The translations under genes and the position numbers were made by a program. A stretch of DNA of 64,000 bases from Hellea balneolensis DSM 19091. GTDB lineage: Bacteria; Pseudomonadota; Alphaproteobacteria; Caulobacterales; Maricaulaceae. The notes below the pieces were generated by a model. The model was given only the letters and a program-made list of their open reading frames with translations. It searched no databases and was not told the DNA's origin. The stretch spans positions 1 through 64,000 of the forward strand of contig NZ_KE386760.1 in the NCBI RefSeq assembly GCF_000428525.1, given 5' to 3'. This document shows positions 57,373-64,000 of the stretch, piece after piece (positions within the stretch are counted from its first letter, which is position 1; the number at the start of each line of letters is the position of its first letter).

Positions 57373-57959
57373 GAGTTATATTAGCTTCGGGTAGCCAAAT
57401 TCGTCGTAAGCTTATGTCTGATGCAGGGCTTGAGTTTGAAGTAATTGTTAAACCCGTTGATGAAGCGGCTATTAAGGCATCGATGCTCGCAGAATCGGCG
57501 CGGCTTCGGGATATTGCAGATGCGCTTGCTGAAGCCAAGGCGATGCGTGTTAGCCGGATAGAGGAAGGACTTGTTATAGGCGCTGACCAAATAATGGTTA
57601 TGGACGGAGAGCTATATGACAAGCCCAAAGATATTAATGACGCGCGTGAGCGTCTAAAACTTATGCGTGGTAAAACACATTTTCTTGTTGGTGCGGTGGT
57701 GATATGTGAAGGCGGGCAGGCTGTGTGGCGGCACATGGCGAAGACCAAATTGACAATGCGTGATTTTTCGGATGGTTTTCTGGAAGACTATATTGAAAAA
57801 GAAGATGATCTTTTAACGAAATCAGTCGGAGCCTATCGATTTGAGGGATTAGGCGCACAGCTATTTTCTCATGTTGAGGGTGATTTCTTTTCTATATTAG
57901 GTTTATCGCTTTTACCTGTAATGGATTATCTACGGCTTCGCGGAGCAATCCCGTCATGA
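57369..57959 (+). CDS. maf: Maf-like nucleotide pyrophosphatase
   Basis: A 196-residue septum-formation-inhibitor family protein that hydrolyses non-canonical or modified NTPs. Landmarks are LASGSQIRRKLMSDAGLEFE, GADQIMVMDGELYDKPKDI and VGAYRFEGLGAQLFSHVEGD. It overlaps both neighbours by four bases (ATGA), so translation is likely coupled. Confidence 0.93.
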   Translation: MRVILASGSQIRRKLMSDAGLEFEVIVKPVDEAAIKASMLAESARLRDIADALAEAKAMRVSRIEEGLVIGADQIMVMDGELYDKPKDINDARERLKLMRGKTHFLVGAVVICEGGQAVWRHMAKTKLTMRDFSDGFLEDYIEKEDDLLTKSVGAYRFEGLGAQLFSHVEGDFFSILGLSLLPVMDYLRLRGAIPS

Positions 57960-58804
57960 GCAAGATTACGACATTAGCCGGTGTGTGCGGCTGGCCAATA
58001 CACCACTCGCTTTCCCCTGTTTTGCATAATTTTTGGCTAAAGGAATTGGGTCTCGGCGGGGCTTACGTGCATTTTGCGGTTCGTCCTGACGAAGCTGTCC
58101 GCGCTTTTAAGAGTTTGAAACGAACATCCATTTCAGGTGTAAATGTTACGCTTCCACTCAAGAGCCTTGCTTATGAAGCGGCGGATGAACAAACCCCTGA
58201 TGCGATTAAGCTAGGAGTGTCAAATTGCCTTTATAAAAAAGACGGTAAGCTGATTGCCCATAATACAGATCTCGAAGGGTTTGCAGTGCCCTTGATCAAG
58301 GCTATGGGCGCCAAAACATTATCTCAAACACCAGCGCTAATTATTGGAACAGGCGGTGCGGCAAGAGCCGTTATAGGGGCTTTGCTGGCGCTTAATGTGC
58401 CCGAAATTCGTATTATTGGGCGGACAGACATAAAAGCTGAAGCGCTGGTAGATATTGTTAATGTCCCCAGTTTTTATGCTCTGCCTTGGGCAAAGCGTGA
58501 TGAAGCTGTTGCTGCTTCAGGCCTGATTATAAATGCGACTGCGGGAGGCATGAGCGGAAAGCCTGAATTGGATATTGATATTCACTTGGCCGAAAAGGGC
58601 AGCTTTGTATATGATCTTATATATACCCCCCGCCATACACGGTTACTGCGTGAAGCTAAAAAAGCGGGCTGTATGACCCTAGGTGGCCTTGAGATGTTGA
58701 TTGCGCAAGCGAGGCCCTCATTCCGTCTCTTTTATGGGCATAAAGCTCCAGAGCTGCCCGACCCTAAAGAGATGTTGTTTGCGGCGCTGAAAGCAGGGCA
58801 ATGA
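57956..58804 (+). CDS. aroE: Shikimate dehydrogenase
   Basis: NADPH-dependent reduction of 3-dehydroshikimate in aromatic amino-acid synthesis. GWPIHHSLSPVLHNFWL binds substrate, SGVNVTLPLKSLAYE holds the catalytic Lys, NTDLEGF follows, and GTGGAARAVIGALL is the nucleotide motif. 282 residues. ATGA overlaps join it to maf and coaE. Confidence 0.96.
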   Translation: MSKITTLAGVCGWPIHHSLSPVLHNFWLKELGLGGAYVHFAVRPDEAVRAFKSLKRTSISGVNVTLPLKSLAYEAADEQTPDAIKLGVSNCLYKKDGKLIAHNTDLEGFAVPLIKAMGAKTLSQTPALIIGTGGAARAVIGALLALNVPEIRIIGRTDIKAEALVDIVNVPSFYALPWAKRDEAVAASGLIINATAGGMSGKPELDIDIHLAEKGSFVYDLIYTPRHTRLLREAKKAGCMTLGGLEMLIAQARPSFRLFYGHKAPELPDPKEMLFAALKAGQ

Positions 58805-59388
58805 TCATAATCGGTCTTACAGGCTCAATTGGGATGGGAAAATCCACGACAGCCGAAATGTTCCGCGAAGAGGGCTACCCCGTATTTGATGCTGATGGGG
58901 TTGTGCATGAGCTATATGCCAAGGGCGGTAAAGCTGTTCCAATTATAAAGGCCGTATTCCCTGATGCCATCAAGAATGGCGCTGTGGACCGCGTAGTCTT
59001 GGGCGCGCATATGAGAGCCGACCCGTTGCATTTAAAAGTGCTTGAAAGTTTCATCCATCCCCTTGTAAGCGAAAGCCGCACCGCATTTTTTGAGGCGCAT
59101 AAAGACGCAAAAATAGTTGTTATGGACGTTCCGTTACTATTCGAAACGGGACTTGATAAAGCGGTGCACCATATCGCGGTGGTTACAGCGCCTTACCAGC
59201 TACAGCGCGAACGGGTTTTGGCGCGAGAGGGTATGACGCCGGAATTATTTGACTCTTTGTTAGCCCGCCAGATTCCGGATGATGAAAAACGTAAACGTGC
59301 TGACGTCCTTATTTTTACTGATAAGGGTCTAGATAATGCCCGCAAACAGGTGCAGGACATCATAAGGGACTTAAAAGAAACGGCTTAG
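58801..59388 (+). CDS. coaE: Dephospho-CoA kinase
   Basis: Last step of coenzyme A synthesis. The P-loop is GLTGSIGMGKSTTAEMF; VFDADGVVHELYAKGG and VVMDVPLLFETGLDKAVHHI are also conserved. 195 residues. It overlaps aroE by four bases and precedes dnaQ by six. Confidence 0.95.
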   Translation: MIIIGLTGSIGMGKSTTAEMFREEGYPVFDADGVVHELYAKGGKAVPIIKAVFPDAIKNGAVDRVVLGAHMRADPLHLKVLESFIHPLVSESRTAFFEAHKDAKIVVMDVPLLFETGLDKAVHHIAVVTAPYQLQRERVLAREGMTPELFDSLLARQIPDDEKRKRADVLIFTDKGLDNARKQVQDIIRDLKETA

Positions 59389-59394
59389 AGGCTT

Positions 59395-60105
59395 ATGACT
59401 GGCATTCGTGAAATTTGTTTTGATACAGAAACCACGGGCTTTAATGCACGCGGGGATGATCGAATTACAGAAATTGGCTGTATTGAGCTGATAGATATGC
59501 TGCCAACGGGACGGGAATTCCATGCCTTGGTAGACCCGGAGCGAGATATTCCTGATAAAGTCACAGAACTCACAGGACATACACTTGAAAATTTGCGTGA
59601 GCGCGGTGCAAAAGTGTTTAAAGCTCAGGCGCAGGATTTTTTAGACTTTATCGGGGATAGTCAATTAGTAGCCCACAATGCTGACTTCGACCGCGGTTTC
59701 ATTAATGCGGAATTAGAACGAGCGGGTTTCGAGGCGATTGCTAATCATCGCTTTACAGATACGCTGCAAATGGCGCGAGAGAAATTTCCGGGGTCCCCAG
59801 CCTCGCTCGATGCCCTTTGCAAACGTTATGGCGTGTCCTTAGCCTCACGTGATAAACACGGCGCGATAATCGATTCTATATTATTGGCAGAAGTTTACCT
59901 CCAGCTTAAAGGCGGGAGGATGCACAAACTTGGGCTTGAGCCAGAGGCGGCACAGGCTGTTGAATCCATTTTTCTACCAGCGGCGCGGCAGAGGCCTTCA
60001 TCTCTTAAACCACTGCTCAGTGAAGCTGAACGCGAGCAGCATAAAGCTTTCATCGACTCTATGGGTGACGAAATGGTTTGGAATAAATATTGGCGGCGCG
60101 CCTAA
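59395..60105 (+). CDS. dnaQ: DNA polymerase III epsilon subunit
   Basis: Proofreading 3'-5' exonuclease of the replicative polymerase. ExoI is DTETTGFNARGDDRITEIG, ExoII VAHNADFDRGFINAEL, and ExoIII HGAIIDSILLAEVY with the H-X4-D pattern of DEDDh enzymes. 236 residues. It is the last gene of the ppsR-maf-aroE-coaE-dnaQ set and converges on the next gene with a four-base overlap. Confidence 0.95.
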   Translation: MTGIREICFDTETTGFNARGDDRITEIGCIELIDMLPTGREFHALVDPERDIPDKVTELTGHTLENLRERGAKVFKAQAQDFLDFIGDSQLVAHNADFDRGFINAELERAGFEAIANHRFTDTLQMAREKFPGSPASLDALCKRYGVSLASRDKHGAIIDSILLAEVYLQLKGGRMHKLGLEPEAAQAVESIFLPAARQRPSSLKPLLSEAEREQHKAFIDSMGDEMVWNKYWRRA

Positions 60106-61004
60106 AGCGACGATAGGCAAGCCTCAAGCTCTTCCTTGTTTTTATTTGTGAGCCCCGCGATAGGATTGTGATCAAATATATCATCTGTCACAAGAAGATC
60201 AGCTGCATCCGCGGCTTGCAAAGACCAGTCTTTTCGAACACGCCCTAAGATTGGAATGTCTTTATCCCGTAAATTATTCACTAGAGCGGCATCATCTACA
60301 TTATAGCCAATCCAGGCCGCTATCTGTCCAGGCTTAAAGCGCGTTTGCCCGAGCGCCTCGTTGGGTCCGACTGATAACATCATATCTGGCGCAAGACGCA
60401 TGAGTTTTTCAGTCTGTCTTTCATTATATGAAATCAAGATAACATCCTTTGCCATATCGTTTTCACGGATTAGTTCGAGAACGGTCTCGTATTTTGAGCT
60501 GCTTTTAAAATCGACTTCGAGATATATTTTCCCTTTTGCCGCCTTCAGGTAATCATCAAACTTTACGGGGCGGTCTGCGCTGAAATTGCCTTTTGTATCC
60601 ATCAGTAACAGAGTGGAGGCCTCATCCCATGTTGTGGAGGCTATGGCGCCTTTCCCTGTAGATTTTTCGTCCCATACCCCGTCATGATATAGGATGTGAG
60701 TTCCATCTTTAAGTCCTGCAACGTCAACCTCAGATACCAGAAAACCCTTCTCGATTAGCAGGTTTAGTCCGCTCATCGAGTTTTCAGGATAGTCACTATT
60801 TCGTGCCGTCCCGCGATGGGCGGCGACCAAAGCAGTCTCCTGTGGCAGGCAGGACATATATGAGGCCAGCGGCGGTAAAGCGGTATTTGCATCTATGACA
60901 GATGTTTGGCTTTGCTTGGAGACTGATGTTGTTTCGGAAGATTGGCCACAAGCTGTCAGAATTGCGGCTAATGTTATTGTGAGGGGCGCTTTAAAATTTC
61001 GCAT
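60102..61004 (-). CDS. Glycerophosphodiester phosphodiesterase lipoprotein
   Basis: A 300-residue lipoprotein (lipobox LTAC) with the GDPD barrel. ALVAAHRGTARNSDYPENSM carries the catalytic His-Arg and Glu-Asn, EVDVAGLKDG the metal ligands, and LYHDGVWDEKSTG the second His. It hydrolyses glycerophosphodiesters in the periplasm or releases glycerol-3-phosphate. The Ser/Thr/Gln-rich linker after the Cys is a tether. Confidence 0.9.
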   Translation of the reverse strand: MRNFKAPLTITLAAILTACGQSSETTSVSKQSQTSVIDANTALPPLASYMSCLPQETALVAAHRGTARNSDYPENSMSGLNLLIEKGFLVSEVDVAGLKDGTHILYHDGVWDEKSTGKGAIASTTWDEASTLLLMDTKGNFSADRPVKFDDYLKAAKGKIYLEVDFKSSSKYETVLELIRENDMAKDVILISYNERQTEKLMRLAPDMMLSVGPNEALGQTRFKPGQIAAWIGYNVDDAALVNNLRDKDIPILGRVRKDWSLQAADAADLLVTDDIFDHNPIAGLTNKNKEELEACLSSL

Positions 61005-61051
61005 AGCAAAGTCTTTCTTATTGTCTCTGCTCTCTATAGAAGCGCGAAGTT

Positions 61052-62398
61052 ATGAGCGGTAGTCCTAATGATACAATATTTGCCCTGTCTTCTGCGCCCG
61101 GCCGCGCTGGCGTGAGTGTTTTCCGTGTAAGTGGAGCTCTATCACAATACTGTCTTGAAAAACTGTTGCAAAAGCCGAGCCCTAAACCTCGCATGGCGTC
61201 GCTTAGAAAGCTTTATAACACGGAAAACGACTTAATTGATGAAGCCCTAATATTATGGATGCCCGGGCCCAATAGCTTTACGGGTGAGGATTGCGCTGAA
61301 TTTCAAGGGCATGGTAGCCCTGCGGTTATAGAGGCAATGGCAAAAGCTTTCATGCAACTGGGCCTACGCCAAGCGGAACCCGGAGAATTTACGCGGCGGG
61401 CTTTTGAAAATGGTAAGATGGACCTGACTGAGGCAGAAGGTTTGGCGGACTTGATTGATGCAGAGACTGAAGGCCAGCGAAAGCAAGCGCTTCGCCAAAT
61501 GCAAGGCGGGCTACGCGATCTTTATGAAAATTGGCGTGAGTCACTGCTTGACGCCTTGGCTCAAATTGAAGGGGAGATAGACTTCCCTGACGAGGAAGAT
61601 GTGCCTGATACGCTTTCGCATAAATCGTATCCTTATATTTCAGACGTGGTCAAGAGTATGAAGCAAAGCCTAATGGAGGCTGATAAGGGCGAAGCTATTC
61701 GTCACGGCGTCGAGGTTGCTATTATCGGAAAACCCAATGCGGGTAAATCAACACTTCTTAATGGCCTCGCGGGGCGCGAGGCTGCGATTGTGTCTTCTGA
61801 AGCGGGAACAACACGTGATATAGTGTCTATATATACAGTAATTGCAGGGATTCAGGTTCGCCTTTCTGATACAGCAGGTTTAAGGGAGACATCTAATACG
61901 ATCGAGGCAGAAGGTGTAAAACGAGCTTTAAAACTTGCGAGTGAGGCAGACATACGTGTTGGTGTTGTAGATTCAACACAGCTCAATGACTTGCCTAATC
62001 TCATTAAAAAGCTGATGGAGGATGACATTCTTATCTTTTCTAAAGCGGATCTTCCAGGTCAAGGAGTCCCCAATGTTTCACGTGAAACATATAAAACCCT
62101 GTCTATAGATGCCAATAATGATCTCGATGTGCGCAAGGTCTATGACGTGTTAGAACAAGAGATTATGGAACGCTTCACTATTGGCGATGATGCTGGCCTG
62201 ACACGAGCGCGTCACAAGGATTGCGTGACGCGCGGCCTATCAGCCTTGGAGCGGTCTCTCGAAAAACTTACTCTTGCCCCTGAATTAGCGGGCGATGATA
62301 TTCGAACCGCCCTTTCTGCTGTAAAAGAACTTGCGGGGGAAACAGATATTGAATCCGTTTTTGACCGTATCTTTTCGCGTTTTTGCGTCGGCAAATAA
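61052..62398 (+). CDS. mnmE: tRNA modification GTPase MnmE
   Basis: With MnmG it builds the 5-carboxymethylaminomethyl group on wobble uridine. It has an N-terminal folate-binding domain (SSAPGRAGVSVFRVSGA), FTGEDCAEFQGHGSPAVIEA, and a G domain inserted in the helical domain. The G domain has GKPNAGKSTLLNGL, switch EAGTTRDIV and DTAGLRET. The C-terminal FCVGK holds the conserved Cys. 448 residues. A perfect parS palindrome lies within the coding sequence. Confidence 0.96.
   Translation: MSGSPNDTIFALSSAPGRAGVSVFRVSGALSQYCLEKLLQKPSPKPRMASLRKLYNTENDLIDEALILWMPGPNSFTGEDCAEFQGHGSPAVIEAMAKAFMQLGLRQAEPGEFTRRAFENGKMDLTEAEGLADLIDAETEGQRKQALRQMQGGLRDLYENWRESLLDALAQIEGEIDFPDEEDVPDTLSHKSYPYISDVVKSMKQSLMEADKGEAIRHGVEVAIIGKPNAGKSTLLNGLAGREAAIVSSEAGTTRDIVSIYTVIAGIQVRLSDTAGLRETSNTIEAEGVKRALKLASEADIRVGVVDSTQLNDLPNLIKKLMEDDILIFSKADLPGQGVPNVSRETYKTLSIDANNDLDVRKVYDVLEQEIMERFTIGDDAGLTRARHKDCVTRGLSALERSLEKLTLAPELAGDDIRTALSAVKELAGETDIESVFDRIFSRFCVGK
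62074..62089. other. parS site inside mnmE
   Basis: TGTTTCACGTGAAACA, a perfect 16-bp palindrome identical to the parS consensus bound by ParB/Spo0J. It is translated in frame as part of NVSRET in MnmE, so the protein sequence accommodates the site. Confidence 0.85.
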
Positions 62399-62400
62399 AC

Positions 62401-62420
62401 TGTCACTCGGTTAAGTGACA
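62401..62420 (+). terminator. Hairpin directly after mnmE
   Basis: TGTCACT (62401-62407) and AGTGACA (62414-62420) form a perfect 7-bp stem with a 6-base loop, two bases after the stop. No T-run follows, so termination is uncertain. Confidence 0.4.
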
Positions 62421-62453
62421 GACACGATTCAACGCTATTGTTAACCATAATCG

Positions 62454-62513
62454 TGTTTCACGCGATCTAGGAATAGTCCTGTATTCCGGTGCCCCGAAAA
62501 ATCGCGTGAAACA
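62454..62513. repeat. Nested inverted repeat of parS half-sites
   Basis: Outer arms TGTTTCACGCGAT (62454-62466) and ATCGCGTGAAACA (62501-62513) are perfect 13-bp inverted repeats. Inside them GGAATA (62470-62475) and TATTCC (62482-62487) form a second inverted pair. Each outer arm starts with a parS half-site (TGTTTCACG). It lies in the mnmE-mnmG intergenic region, between the two parS sites. Confidence 0.8.
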
Positions 62514-62569
62514 TAACCTTCACATAATAAGACTTAGCGGCTATAGGCTCGCGCAATAGTAAAATGGAG

Positions 62570-64000
62570 ATGTTTCACGTGAAACATTGGGATGTCATAG
62601 TTATTGGTGGAGGTCATGCAGGCTGTGACGCGGCAGCGGCTTCAGCGCGTCTGGGCGCTAAAACCTTATTATTGACGCATAAGCTGGGAACTATTGGCGA
62701 AATGTCCTGCAATCCTGCCATTGGGGGATTAGGGAAAGGCCACTTGGTTCGCGAAATAGACGCAATGGATGGCGTTATGGCCCATGTTGCTGATGCTTCA
62801 GGCATTCAATTTCGCCTGCTAAACCGTTCCAAAGGGCCGGCTGTTCGTGGCCCCAGAACCCAATCTGATCGCCGGCTCTATAAAAAAGCCATGCAGGAGA
62901 CTCTCTCGGCCTATCCTAACCTCACATTGAAGGCTTTGGCGGTGGAAGACCTTCTCGTTAAGAATGGCCGTGTTGTTGGCGTTGAGACACAAGATGGTCA
63001 AAAATTCGCCAGTGAGCACGTTGTTCTGACTACCGGAACATTTTTGCGGGGCGAAATTCATATTGGGCATGAACGCACGCCCGCGGGTCGTTTTGGAGAT
63101 GCGCCGTCTATAGGACTTGCTGACCGTCTTTATGACCTCGGCTTTGATATGGACCGGCTTAAAACAGGCACTCCTGCCCGTATTTCCAAAGCTTCAATTG
63201 ATTGGGCTGCGCTTGATCAACAGGCGGCAGATGACGAGCCTGTGCCTTTTTCATTTATGACAGACGCAATCAAGGTACCTCAGGTGACTTGCGGGATTAC
63301 CCATACAAATGAAGATACGCACCGTGTTATTAGCGATAATATTAAGAAATCAGCGCTTTATGGCGGCGGTATTTCCGGAAAAGGCCCGCGATACTGTCCT
63401 TCAGTTGAAGATAAAGTGGTTCGTTTTGCTGACAGAAACCGCCACCAAGTCTTTCTAGAACCTGAAGGCCTGCCTGAAAACCCGGATGGAGATACGATAT
63501 ATCCTAACGGCATATCAACCTCCTTGCCCCGTGATTTACAAGACGCTTTTATGCGAACGATCAGGGGACTCGAAAATGTTGTTGTTAAACGCTATGGTTA
63601 CGCCATTGAATATGATTATGTCGATCCGCGTGAGTTACGCGCAACCTTGGAAACCCGCCGATTACCGGGCCTCTATTTAGCGGGACAAATTAACGGTACA
63701 ACCGGTTATGAAGAGGCGGCAGCGCAAGGCATGATGGCGGGTTTCAATGCTGCTCTCGCCGCCTCAAGCTCTGATCCTTTTATTTTGGACCGAAGCCAAG
63801 CCTATATTGGCGTGATGATAGACGATTTAATTACCAAAGGTGTCACAGAACCCTATCGGATGTTTACAAGCCGCGCCGAATATCGCCTCTTATTGCGGGC
63901 CGATAATGCCGATCAGCGTTTAACACCATTGGGCGAAAAGATTGGGGCTGTGAGTTCTCGGCGCTCCAAGGCCTTCGCTAAAAAGCTAAAAACGCTTAAA
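62570..64000 (+). CDS. mnmG: tRNA uridine-5-carboxymethylaminomethyl synthase MnmG, 3' end outside window
   Basis: FAD-dependent partner of Mnm[21 protein letters not shown] binds FAD, and [50 protein letters not shown] and [19 protein letters not shown] are signatures. 477 codons are visible without a stop. The start is uncertain. ATG at 62570 has GGAG too close, and an in-frame ATG lies at 62564. A GTG at 62579 has GGAG at good spacing and would begin [11 protein letters not shown]. The parS site overlaps these starts. Confidence 0.95.
   Translation, partial: MFHVKHWDVIVIGGGHAGCDAAAASARLGAKTLLLTHKLGTIGEMSCNPAIGGLGKGHLVREIDAMDGVMAHVADASGIQFRLLNRSKGPAVRGPRTQSDRRLYKKAMQETLSAYPNLTLKALAVEDLLVKNGRVVGVETQDGQKFASEHVVLTTGTFLRGEIHIGHERTPAGRFGDAPSIGLADRLYDLGFDMDRLKTGTPARISKASIDWAALDQQAADDEPVPFSFMTDAIKVPQVTCGITHTNEDTHRVISDNIKKSALYGGGISGKGPRYCPSVEDKVVRFADRNRHQVFLEPEGLPENPDGDTIYPNGISTSLPRDLQDAFMRTIRGLENVVVKRYGYAIEYDYVDPRELRATLETRRLPGLYLAGQINGTTGYEEAAAQGMMAGFNAALAASSSDPFILDRSQAYIGVMIDDLITKGVTEPYRMFTSRAEYRLLLRADNADQRLTPLGEKIGAVSSRRSKAFAKKLKTLK
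62571..62586. other. parS site over the mnmG start
   Basis: TGTTTCACGTGAAACA, identical to the copy at 62074 and to the parS consensus. It covers the first codons of mnmG (read as FHVKH). Two perfect copies within 500 bp, about 6 kb from the putative origin, indicate a ParB-binding centromere. parA/parB themselves are outside the window. Confidence 0.9.

Overview
The window looks like chromosomal DNA from a marine-type alphaproteobacterium related to Caulobacter and the Hyphomonadaceae/Maricaulales. This rests on the gene families (DUF4167, DUF3576, TimA, a ThiE-like protein), on alphaproteobacterial gene orders (DUF3576-leuS-lptE-holA, timA-mltA-smr near secB, hemE next to a DUF299 gene), and on CtrA-like TTAA-N7-TTAA boxes. 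GC content looks intermediate by eye. Almost everything is chromosomal housekeeping. I see no rRNA, tRNA, CRISPR array, prophage, transposase or recognisable defence system.

Layout. 1-1.2 kb: a small AT-rich accessory patch with two palindromic repeats and an orphan membrane protein. 1.2-7 kb: gyrB and a large AsmA/YdbH-like envelope protein, both leftward. 7-24 kb: an M23 endopeptidase, an unusual DUF4282 membrane protein with an AT-hook-rich tail, DUF4167, prmC, a thioredoxin-like lipoprotein, a hydrolase, a GT4 glycosyltransferase, infC with an ATC start, a CPBP protease that also lacks a normal start, dapB, gloA, a TPR protein and nth. 24-40 kb: mixed metabolism and envelope genes (nitronate monooxygenase family, GH16, desaturase, ATP-grasp, adenosine kinase, LolA, tandem MscS channels, xthA, a frameshifted yhhN, JmjC-like cupin, OmpR-type regulator, L,D-transpeptidase, PLP protein, ThiE-like protein, porin). 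40-48 kb: DUF3576, leuS, lptE, holA, a third MscS, and hslU without hslV. 48-55 kb: smr, mltA, timA, secB, a sugar dehydrogenase and rho.

The centre of interest is 55-64 kb. hemE and hemJ are transcribed leftward, and a DUF299-maf-aroE-coaE-dnaQ operon runs rightward. Between hemE and the DUF299 gene lies a roughly 410-bp AT-rich non-coding segment with DnaA-box-like 9-mers, a 16-bp direct repeat and a CtrA-like site. This is the position of the Caulobacter replication origin, and I read the segment as the chromosomal oriC. About 6 kb to the right are two perfect 16-bp parS palindromes, one inside mnmE and one on the mnmG start region, with a nested inverted repeat between them. The window therefore appears to hold both the origin and a ParB-loading centromere.

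Other noteworthy items are a 7-bp tandem duplication that explains the yhhN frameshift, a REP-like palindrome translated in frame within leuS, and paired palindromic repeats at 24.2 and 48.3 kb. All readings are by eye; no database search or computation was run.
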